In this document: positions 1 through 5,334 of the stretch, piece by piece
How positions within the stretch are numbered: the first letter of the stretch is position 1
Layout: the number at the start of each line of letters is the position of its first letter
Assembly: GCA_007693875.1 (NCBI GenBank)
Contig: RECT01000060.1
Coordinates: forward strand, 1-7,417
DNA: 7,417 nucleotides
Source: Spirulina sp. DLM2.Bin59
GTDB lineage: Bacteria; Cyanobacteriota; Cyanobacteriia; Cyanobacteriales; Spirulinaceae
Direction: 5' to 3'
The notes under the pieces: model-generated
The model's database searches: none
What the model was told of the DNA's origin: nothing
Seen by the model: only the letters and a program-made list of their open reading frames with translations
Translations under genes and position numbers: made by a program

Positions 1-683
1 CGGGGATGGTGGGTAAACCCCGGCTGATTAAAATGGATTGGCTGGTGGTGAGTCGTGCCGATCCCAGTCGGCCCTGGAATTGGTATGCCCGCAAAGACCA
101 AGGGGGGGGCGCATTGGGGGCGATCGGCTCCCATGCCTTTGACATGATTTATTGGCTGTTTGGGGAGGTGCGATCGCTCTCGGGGCAACTCAGTTGCGCC
201 ATTCCCCAACGGCCCGATCCCCAGGCTAATAACCAGTTAAAACCCGTCGATGCTGATGATACGGCCCTGATTTGGCTGGAATTGGCCGACGGCACACCGG
301 TACAAATTACCCTCAGTTCCGTCACCTACCAAGGGCGGGGCCATTGGTTGGAGGTCTATGGCGATGAGGGGACGCTAATTTTAGGCAGTGATAATCTCAA
401 AGATTATGTCCATGGTTTCCGCCTGTGGACAGCCGCCGCCGGCCAAACCTTGACGGAGCAGGAGATTCCCAAACGCCTCGCCTTCCCCCAAGCCTTCACC
501 GATGGCCGCCTGGCCCCCTTTATCCGCGTCGTGGATCATTGGGTGGATTGCATCACTAGGGGCCAAAATGCCGCCCCCAGTTTAGTTGAAGGGGTTTATT
601 CCCAATGCCTGATGGATCTCACCCACCAATCCCACGAAGAACGGCGTTGGCTGACGGTTCCGGCTTTGAATAGGTTGGTTTAG
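1..683 (+). CDS. Gfo/Idh/MocA-family oxidoreductase, C-terminal part (5' end outside window)
   Basis: This is the C-terminal substrate-binding half of a probable NAD(P)-dependent sugar or polyol dehydrogenase of the Gfo/Idh/MocA family. The frame is open from the left edge, so the N-terminal Rossmann domain and the catalytic-lysine motif lie outside the window; the ATG at 6 is only an internal Met. The family signature is the GGGALGAIGSH segment (about 33-43 residues after that Met), which leads into the long beta-sheet dimerisation domain. The motif usually reads GGGxLxDxGxH, with Asp and His belonging to a Lys-Asp-His triad in inositol dehydrogenase. Here the His is kept and the Asp position is Ala, a variant also seen, as I recall, in related subgroups. 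The stop is TAG at 681-683. The substrate cannot be told from this fragment. Assignment to the family is firm, the exact activity is not. Confidence 0.85.
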   Translation, partial: GMVGKPRLIKMDWLVVSRADPSRPWNWYARKDQGGGALGAIGSHAFDMIYWLFGEVRSLSGQLSCAIPQRPDPQANNQLKPVDADDTALIWLELADGTPVQITLSSVTYQGRGHWLEVYGDEGTLILGSDNLKDYVHGFRLWTAAAGQTLTEQEIPKRLAFPQAFTDGRLAPFIRVVDHWVDCITRGQNAAPSLVEGVYSQCLMDLTHQSHEERRWLTVPALNRLV

Positions 684-693
684 GGGGAAGTGG

Positions 694-792
694 GGCACTG
701 GCTTGTTAAAGTGGGATAATTACTGAAAAGTCCTCTGTACAAGGGCTTCAGTCAACGAAAAACCAGTTATCCAACCTTAAGAGACCAGTGCC
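694..792 (+). mobile_element. MITE-like 99-bp element, left copy
   Basis: This 99-bp sequence starts with GGCACTGG and ends with its exact complement CCAGTGCC. The terminal inverted repeats extend over about 26 bp with 21 matches, including a TTAAAGTGGGATAA-type stretch. It has no coding capacity. A second copy lies at 1522-1620 in reverse orientation; hand alignment gives 88 of 99 identical, with the core around TCCTCTGTACAAGGGCTTC nearly invariant. Size, terminal repeats and multiple copies fit a miniature inverted-repeat transposable element mobilised by an unidentified transposase. I see no clear target duplication directly at its edges, and I cannot assign the IS family from the ends. 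Confidence 0.75.
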
Positions 793-857
793 GAGGGAAA
801 CCGAAAAGGGATAGGTACGCATAAGTTCTAGAAGGGTAATGTTACAGAGAGAAAGCA

Positions 858-1517
858 ATGACAGCAGCGATTGGGGAAATCATTAGTAATGGTATCTTAT
901 TTGATGTAAAAAACTGGTCAAAGGCAATGCCTGAACGAGACGCTTTTTTTCAAACGGTTGAATTGCTTTTTAACACATTGGCTGACAGAAATATCAATTA
1001 CTTATTGGTTGGAGGAGTCGCCCTCCTGAGCTATGTGGAAGGTCGCAATACTCAAGACATTAACTTGATTCTGGCTCCCTCGGATTTGGATGTTCTGCCC
1101 GAAGTAGTCATCAATGATGAAAATAATCATTTTATACGGGGCTTATTTGACCAATTACAGGTTGATATTTTGTTGACCCAAAATGAGCTATTCCAAGAAG
1201 TTTTAGAAAAATTTGCGATAGATAGACAATTTGGCGATCGCATCATTCGGTGTGCCACAGTAGAAGGACTTGTGCTGCTGAAATGCTATGCCCTACCGTC
1301 TCTTTATCGACAGGGGCAATTTAGTCGAGCCAGTATTTACGAAAACGACATTCTTCTCCTCCTGTTGAACTATTCAGTCGATCTTGAGAACCTGCTAAAA
1401 ATCCTGTCTGCCCATCTCCTACCCAGTGACCTGACAGAAGTGGACAGGATCATAGAGGAAATTCAAAGCAGAATTCGGCGATTTTCAAGCCAACAGCGAT
1501 CGCTGACTGATGAATAG
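858..1517 (+). CDS. Nucleotidyltransferase-fold protein (MNT/AbiEii-like), possibly with a degenerate active site
   Basis: This 219-residue protein has the N-terminal signature of the minimal nucleotidyltransferase superfamily: GGVALLSYVEGRNTQDIN at residues 52-69, corresponding to the GGxA...T.DID pattern of AbiEii, MNT and related enzymes. D67 is the first metal ligand, the second is N69 instead of Asp, and D103 in QVDILL is a candidate third. Further on, LLKCYALPSLYRQG (140-153) and YEND (161-164) resemble the helical part of AbiEii-like proteins, where a conserved Lys and a late Asp complete the site. Superfamily members transfer nucleotides to proteins, tRNA or small molecules and often act as toxins or antitoxins, but no partner gene is adjacent. 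The ATG at 858 follows a weak GAGAGAAAG ribosome site; Met24 is an alternative start. The gene sits between two inverted MITE copies and is AT-rich, suggesting acquisition by transfer. The fold is likely, the function unknown. Confidence 0.75.
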   Translation: MTAAIGEIISNGILFDVKNWSKAMPERDAFFQTVELLFNTLADRNINYLLVGGVALLSYVEGRNTQDINLILAPSDLDVLPEVVINDENNHFIRGLFDQLQVDILLTQNELFQEVLEKFAIDRQFGDRIIRCATVEGLVLLKCYALPSLYRQGQFSRASIYENDILLLLLNYSVDLENLLKILSAHLLPSDLTEVDRIIEEIQSRIRRFSSQQRSLTDE

Positions 1518-1521
1518 AGAA

Positions 1522-1620
1522 GGCACTGGTCTCTTAAAGTGGGATAACTGGTTTTTCGTTGACCGAAGCCCTTGTACAGAGGATCTTTCAAAAATCGTCC
1601 TACTTTAACCAGCCAGTGCC
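1522..1620 (-). mobile_element. MITE-like 99-bp element, right copy (inverted)
   Basis: This is the reverse-oriented partner of the element at 694-792, with the same length and the same GGCACTGG/CCAGTGCC termini. Its own terminal repeats are more diverged (about 19 of 26 matching). It begins 4 nt after the stop of the nucleotidyltransferase gene and ends 37 nt before the Uma2 start, so it fills almost all of that intergenic space. A transcript crossing it could fold through the terminal repeats. AATAGAG occurs a few bases outside each end, but not directly abutting, so I do not call it a target duplication. Confidence 0.75.
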
Positions 1621-1657
1621 TCATAAAATAGAGGAGGAATCCAGTCGTTTGAGGTGA

Positions 1658-2263
1658 ATGATGGTACGAGGTTGTCCTGAACTGTTATCTCTCCAACTCC
1701 CTGAGCAAATTGCTCTCCGAGTCACCACCGAGCAGTTTGCTGCCCTCGCTGCTGCCAACCGTAAGCTACGACTGGAACGCACTGCAACCGGAGAACTAAT
1801 TGTGAACCCCCCCACAGGCGGCAAGACTGGCAAGCGTAATCTCAGCATTACGGGACAATTGAGTGTCTGGTTTGAAGAGAACGAAACGCTTGGCGCAGCC
1901 TTCGACTCCTCCACTGGCTTTGAACTCCCCAATGGCGCAAACCGCTCCCCCGATGCAGCTTGGGTTAGCCAGGCGCGGTGGGATGCTCTGACCCAAGAAC
2001 AGCAGGAGGGGTTTATCCCATTGTGTCCAGACTTTGTGGTAGAATTGCGCTCCAAAAGCGACACCCTCAAAGACCTCCAGCTCAAGATGGCGGAATATAT
2101 CGAGAATGGCGCAAAGTTGGGGTGGCTTATTGATCCCAAACACAAACGAGTGGAGGTTTACCGTCCGGGGCAAGGGGTGGAGGTGCTGGAAAATCCGAGC
2201 CGATTGTCAGGAGAGACTGTGTTGCCGGGTTTCACCCTCAGCCTCAAACGAGTTTGGGATTGA
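1658..2263 (+). CDS. Uma2 family (DUF820) PD-(D/E)xK nuclease-like protein
   Basis: This 201-residue protein matches the Uma2/DUF820 family, which is greatly expanded in cyanobacteria and has a restriction-endonuclease-like fold; the biological role of the family is not established. Visible landmarks in order: E40 and ELIVNPP (46-52), SPDAAWV (97-103) supplying the expected catalytic Asp, PDFVVELRSKSD (124-135) supplying the Glu and the following basic position, KMAEYIENGAKLGWLIDP (143-160), and VEVYRPG (165-171). Length is normal for the family and no residue appears missing, so an active fold is plausible. Two consecutive ATGs (1658 and 1661) follow GAGGTGA at 1651-1657; spacing favours 1661 slightly, and the product is the same apart from one Met. 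It starts 37 nt after the right MITE copy and runs convergently towards the trypsin-fold gene. Confidence 0.92.
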   Translation: MMVRGCPELLSLQLPEQIALRVTTEQFAALAAANRKLRLERTATGELIVNPPTGGKTGKRNLSITGQLSVWFEENETLGAAFDSSTGFELPNGANRSPDAAWVSQARWDALTQEQQEGFIPLCPDFVVELRSKSDTLKDLQLKMAEYIENGAKLGWLIDPKHKRVEVYRPGQGVEVLENPSRLSGETVLPGFTLSLKRVWD

Positions 2264-2299
2264 GAGTATTGGCAAGTTGAGGGGGTGACGATGTTTTTT

Positions 2300-2314
2300 C
2301 TCCATTGGAGTTTT
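2300..2314 (+). terminator. Possible weak terminator after the Uma2 gene
   Basis: CTCCATTGGAG is a perfect short hairpin (4-5 bp stem with a very small loop) followed by TTTT, in the 88-bp gap between the convergent Uma2 and trypsin-fold genes. The stem is short, so this is a weak candidate. On the minus strand no useful T-run follows it. Confidence 0.25.
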
Positions 2315-2351
2315 CCCTTTGTTCGGTTGACCATTTGACCGATTAGGGCAG

Positions 2352-3476
2352 TTAAAGGCGTTGGTTGAAACGTTGGAATATGCGGAGGAGGGCGACAGTT
2401 CCAATGATTAACCCGAAAATCATCCCGCTTTGATCCGGGATCGGGCTAGTTTGTTGCAAAATTTGATCAATAAAATCGGCATAGGCAGAAACTCGCGTAT
2501 CCAGGAAATATTCCCCGACACTGCCATTAATGCCCTCGCTCATATTAATGCCCGGCGTGCGGGGGGCAACACCATGGGAAGCAATTCCAGCAATGCGGCC
2601 ATCAATAAAGGCGGGACTCCCTTCATCCCCTTTGGTCGCCCCCGATTCCCAGGGAATAATAAAGGGGTGAGCAGGATTAGCAGAGCGGGGTTGAGGGGAA
2701 ATGGGGATAGCTTCAAACCGTTGGGGGTTGGGGGGTAATTCCCGCTCAATGAGGGGGGGAACGCCCCGCTCGGCAGCACTAAAGCCAATAATTTGGCGCA
2801 ACACCCCCAAATCATGGAGGCCATATTCCTGCCCCAAGGCATCCCGCGTGCGGGTAAAGGCATCAAAATCATAAAGCAATTGGGTTTGAGCGGTGATATT
2901 TCCCAACGTGGCATCGGCTTGGAAACCTTGGGGGGGGCGTTCCAGGAGATCCCCAAAGGCATCGTAACGGTTGCCCCCGATGCGCCGTTGATGGCTGCCG
3001 TTGGGGTCTGCGCCGCTGGCTCCGTCCCCTGGTAGGCCATAACCCACACGGGTAAAAACTTGATTAATTTCGCTCAATTCATCTTGGCCGCGATAGATGG
3101 GGTAGCGATCGGCCTCAGCGGGGGCAGCTTGGGCTAATTCGATAATCGCCAGATTTGCATTGTGGTGGATGCTGTTATCCCATTGGGGATGAACATGGAT
3201 GGCGGCAGCGGTGCGGCCCACCAAACCACGGGGCAATTCAAACGTAATCTGAACGCTGTTGGGGTTGGGCTGAAGGGTGGGGGGGCCGGGGGTTTGGGTT
3301 TCAAAACATTGGGCGGCGGTGAGGATATGGCGGCCGCTGGTGAGGAGTGCGCCAGTGCAAGTGCGTGTGCCGTTAATGGTGAGCCGGACTACGCCATCGT
3401 AGCCTTGGCCGGGTCGAACCTGGTAGGCGGGATGGTCAGGGTCAAGGAGAAAGCTGAGGGCCAAAAGTTCAGCCAT
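2352..3476 (-). CDS. Trypsin-fold (S1-like) pseudoprotease with PEP-CTERM-like tail
   Basis: This 374-residue protein follows the layout of secreted trypsin-like proteases: GYDGVVRLTI (25-34), C40 and C57 in the positions of the conserved 42-58 disulfide, LTAAQC (52-57), NANLAIIEL (106-114), and GDEGSPAFIDGRIAGIAS (283-300). In active enzymes these read LTAAHC, xDIALIxL and GDSGxP. Here the catalytic His is Q56, the Asp is N108 and the Ser is E285, so hydrolysis by the usual mechanism should be impossible. The frame is intact and the fold motifs are kept, arguing for a retained non-catalytic role such as binding. The C-terminus has IPDQSG (346-351), a hydrophobic stretch (352-364) and an Arg-containing tail, resembling a PEP-CTERM exosortase signal. 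No convincing signal peptide precedes it, and an in-frame TAG nine codons upstream rules out a much longer start. No clear ribosome site is seen. It begins 70 nt after frp, possibly on the same transcript. Fold confidence is high, role unknown. Confidence 0.85.
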   Translation of the reverse strand: MAELLALSFLLDPDHPAYQVRPGQGYDGVVRLTINGTRTCTGALLTSGRHILTAAQCFETQTPGPPTLQPNPNSVQITFELPRGLVGRTAAAIHVHPQWDNSIHHNANLAIIELAQAAPAEADRYPIYRGQDELSEINQVFTRVGYGLPGDGASGADPNGSHQRRIGGNRYDAFGDLLERPPQGFQADATLGNITAQTQLLYDFDAFTRTRDALGQEYGLHDLGVLRQIIGFSAAERGVPPLIERELPPNPQRFEAIPISPQPRSANPAHPFIIPWESGATKGDEGSPAFIDGRIAGIASHGVAPRTPGINMSEGINGSVGEYFLDTRVSAYADFIDQILQQTSPIPDQSGMIFGLIIGTVALLRIFQRFNQRL

Positions 3477-3546
3477 GGGGCATTCGGTTGAAAGGCATCG
3501 CCCCTATGATACGCCACCGATTGAACATCGCCTCCTTTGGCATTGC

Positions 3547-3888
3547 CTATAACCTTGTCAGTGCTGAAATTTTGGTGAGTTTGCTGGCTTCTAAGCCTGC
3601 CAGATCCTCAAGGCTTAACCAGCCTTCTTTGATTAATCGAGCGAATAAAAAGATCATCGCATCATATTGATCTTCAGCATATTTGCTGTCTAAATCATGT
3701 CGCCGCGCACTTAAGAAATCATGTAATTTCCAAAGCGTTTCCATGGAGGCGATCGCCCCGGCGGTTTCTCGCACATAGGTCAGCAGGGCGGTCATCTCCC
3801 GTTCACGGGCGCGATCGCAAGCTTGACGGGCAATCTCTTGCTCAGCAGATGACCACTGCTGCTCTACTGGGTGATTTGTTTGGGGCAT
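3547..3888 (-). CDS. frp: Fluorescence recovery protein
   Basis: FRP binds the C-terminal domain of photoactivated OCP, accelerates its return to the dark form and helps detach it from the phycobilisome, restoring antenna efficiency. From the ATG at 3888 the protein has 113 residues, close to the functional short form of Synechocystis FRP (109). The hallmark is LWKLHDFLSARRHDLDSKY (52-70), with W53, H56, D57 and R63 matching the W50/H53/D54/R60 cluster important in Synechocystis. IFLFARLIKEG (79-89) and the KISAL.RL end also match. The frame extends upstream to a TTG at 3918, but that codon overlaps the only purine-rich ribosome-site-like stretch (GAGGAG), so ATG 3888 is preferred, although it lies 22 nt from that site. 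The gene lies 204 nt downstream of ocp on the same strand, the usual arrangement. Confidence 0.95.
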   Translation of the reverse strand: MPQTNHPVEQQWSSAEQEIARQACDRAREREMTALLTYVRETAGAIASMETLWKLHDFLSARRHDLDSKYAEDQYDAMIFLFARLIKEGWLSLEDLAGLEASKLTKISALTRL

Positions 3889-3895
3889 GGTTAGA

Positions 3896-3926
3896 ATGTT
3901 TAATTTTAATCTCCTCAAGTGATGGC
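3896..3926 (-). promoter_or_regulatory. Possible frp-proximal promoter (TAAAAT)
   Basis: Reading on the minus strand, TAAAAT (3908-3903) matches the -10 consensus at five of six bases. A T-rich hexamer lies 17 bp upstream, a poor -35. It would start transcription about 8 nt before the frp ATG, giving an almost leaderless message. An own promoter for frp is known in Synechocystis, but this site is weak. Confidence 0.25.
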
Positions 3927-3949
3927 AAAAAAACTAGGCTTCCGGTTAA

Positions 3950-3963
3950 GGGGCGATCGCCCC
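3950..3963. repeat. 14-bp palindrome containing a HIP1 site
   Basis: GGGGCGATCGCCCC is a perfect palindrome built on HIP1 (GCGATCGC), in the ocp-frp gap. HIP1 is over-represented in many cyanobacterial genomes. In a transcript it would form a strong 5-7 bp stem, but no T-run directly follows on the minus strand, so it is not a convincing terminator. Confidence 0.6.
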
Positions 3964-4011
3964 AGAGTCATACCAAAAAGCCGATCGCAATCCTGAAGGA
4001 TTCATGGACTT

Positions 4012-4051
4012 CCCTACCCCCCTCCTGGGGAGAGGGGTTGGGGGTGAGGGC
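4012..4051. repeat. Dispersed cyanobacterial G/C-rich repeat in the ocp-frp gap
   Basis: The stretch has the form CCCTACCCCCCTCCTGGGG followed by AGAGGGGTTGGGGGTGAGGG. From memory it matches a short non-coding repeat (reverse complement CCCTCACCCCCAACCCCTC) scattered in many copies between genes in cyanobacterial genomes. It contains a CTCC-TGG-GGAG hairpin. It has probably inserted between the two photoprotection genes. Any effect on read-through from ocp to frp is untested. Confidence 0.6.
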
Positions 4052-4092
4052 TTACTTTACGATGGAGCTAGAATCGCCAACAACAGAGCGAA

Positions 4093-5052
4093 TTAACGCA
4101 CCAAGTTCAGCAATTCCTGGGGTGAAGCCAAGAGATCGATCGCCACAAAAAAGATTTTGTTTTGGGAATCCAATAAAAACCGCCAGGCCATATTCATGCC
4201 CACGCTAGCCCCAAACCAAGGGGTTTGCACTTTGCCGGTGACTTTGACCTGGGTATAGCCATTTTCTGCGGGTTCAGAAACGCCGCGCTCAGGGAGCAAT
4301 TGCAGATTTTGGCATTCTTCTTTGAAAAAGCGCAAGATCGCATCAGTGCCAACAATCGGCTTTTCAAACGGGGGTTGTAATGCCCCATCCGGCAGGAACA
4401 ATTTAATATTGGCATCGAAGTCATTCGCATTCATATTGTCCATATAGGTGAGAATGACAGGATTATCAATGCCTTCAATTTTCACCCTCGTCCGCTGGGA
4501 CATTTCCTTAGGCGGTTCCACCGGTTCACTCACTGGGGTATAGCTGCCCAGTTTGCTGGTGTCATAGCCCATATCAACCACAGTGTTGCGCAGAACAGTA
4601 ATCTGTTGACCGGGATCTAAACTCCGAATTGTTTGGAGAACAGCGGAAGCATTGGCGGAAAGTTTATAATCCTTGGGAATCGGAGCCACAATGCCTTGAT
4701 CCATCCATTCCCCAAGGCGATACCAAAAACCCAGTTTGATATTCACTGACCAAATGGCATAGGTGCGGCAAATGGGGGTATCGGCACGATTGGTGAGATC
4801 GCACATCACCTGGGTTTGTTCCAGGGTGGTCATTTGACGAATCTCGTTCAACGTCGATTCAGCAAACTGCATATTGGCCGCACCGGGAGCCGCAACGGTA
4901 ATACTTTTTCCCATCTCCAGATAGGCAAACCAAATTAAGGCTAATTGATCTTCAGCACTGAGTTGATTAAACCGCGCAATCGTCGCGGGAACCATATCGG
5001 CAGTGAGGGTATTCGGGAAAATTCCGCGAGCGGATTCAATGGTAAATGGCAT
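4093..5052 (-). CDS. ocp: Orange carotenoid protein (OCP1-like)
   Basis: OCP binds one keto-carotenoid (such as 3'-hydroxyechinenone or echinenone), converts from orange to red under blue-green light, attaches to the phycobilisome core and dissipates excitation as heat; it also quenches singlet oxygen. All 319 residues align with known OCPs from MPFTIESARGIFPNTL to DLLASPQELLNL. The all-helical N-terminal carotenoid domain spans about 1-165, with Y44, W110 and R155. A linker to about 190 is two residues longer than in Synechocystis. The NTF2-like C-terminal domain carries Y203 and W290, equivalents of Y201 and W288 that hydrogen-bond the carotenoid keto group. The interdomain pairs R155/E246 and N104/W279 are present, so photoswitching should be intact. 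Residues 100 and 103 are Ile and Val where I recall Ser and Pro (SWSPN). AGGAG 8 nt before the ATG decides the start. frp follows downstream, and an extended -10 promoter lies about 210 nt upstream. Confidence 0.98.
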   Translation of the reverse strand: MPFTIESARGIFPNTLTADMVPATIARFNQLSAEDQLALIWFAYLEMGKSITVAAPGAANMQFAESTLNEIRQMTTLEQTQVMCDLTNRADTPICRTYAIWSVNIKLGFWYRLGEWMDQGIVAPIPKDYKLSANASAVLQTIRSLDPGQQITVLRNTVVDMGYDTSKLGSYTPVSEPVEPPKEMSQRTRVKIEGIDNPVILTYMDNMNANDFDANIKLFLPDGALQPPFEKPIVGTDAILRFFKEECQNLQLLPERGVSEPAENGYTQVKVTGKVQTPWFGASVGMNMAWRFLLDSQNKIFFVAIDLLASPQELLNLVR

Positions 5053-5261
5053 ATTTAATGCTCCTAGAAAAATCTGGGTTTATGCTGAATGGAGTGAATC
5101 TGAACCACAACGCGATCGCGCCTCTGGTGTTTGCCCTAGTTTGGGCGAACAAGGCACCGAGTGGGGTTTCCATAATTCCATGGAAAGACAAACTCGCCCA
5201 TCGCCGCCCTTGGGGGCAGTTTCTTGCGCTCAGTGGCTTAAGATTCTGCCGGTATCGCGGC

Positions 5262-5313
5262 TATGCTGATTATACCAGGATCAGCGGGTTCAGTAGGGGC
5301 GAAAAAATTTTTT
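5262..5313 (-). promoter_or_regulatory. ocp promoter: extended -10 plus A6T6 tract, long leader
   Basis: On the minus strand TGGTATAAT (5277-5269) is a perfect extended -10 element (TGnTATAAT). No good -35 hexamer is present 16-18 bp upstream, as is common for extended -10 promoters. AAAAAATTTTTT at 5302-5313 falls at about -40 to -51 from the predicted start near 5262, where an UP element would sit. The site lies 60 nt after the tas stop and points at ocp, giving a leader of about 210 nt. No riboswitch-like structure was recognised in that leader. This also fills the 282-nt gap between the two genes. Confidence 0.6.
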
Positions 5314-5334
5314 GCTCCTGGGGAAAGGGTGATC

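Larger units (their letters stand above)
694..1620. mobile_element. Composite-like segment: inverted MITE pair enclosing a nucleotidyltransferase gene
   Basis: Two 99-bp MITE copies in opposite orientation form the ends of a 927-bp segment whose only gene is the nucleotidyltransferase-like CDS at 858-1517. That gene is visibly AT-richer than its neighbours, and its stop lies 4 nt from the right copy. The arrangement could be a cargo gene captured between two related elements, or a decayed insertion sequence whose transposase was replaced. No matching direct repeats flank the outer ends (GAAGTGG on the left, TCATAAA on the right), so movement as one unit is inference only. Two independent insertions could look the same. 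Confidence 0.45.

Noticed and set aside
694..1620. Complete insertion sequence with a transposase
   Set aside because: The enclosed gene has a nucleotidyltransferase motif, not a DDE, HUH or serine transposase motif, and no target duplication flanks the outer ends.
1621..2173. Long minus-strand reading frames opposite the Uma2 gene
   Set aside because: Their products are low-complexity Ser/Arg-rich with no family motifs, and they lie exactly over a well-supported Uma2 gene.
2430..3491. Several plus-strand frames (102, 80 and 109 codons) opposite the trypsin-fold gene
   Set aside because: They are Gly/Ala-rich mirror frames of a GC-rich coding region whose minus-strand product has clear protease-fold motifs.
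3889..3918. TTG start for a 123-residue FRP
   Set aside because: The TTG abuts the only Shine-Dalgarno-like sequence so it could not use it, and known functional FRP begins near the downstream ATG.
5302..5313. AAAAAATTTTTT as a rho-independent terminator of tas
   Set aside because: There is no GC stem: the flanking bases mismatch, so the tract is better read as an A/T element upstream of the ocp promoter.
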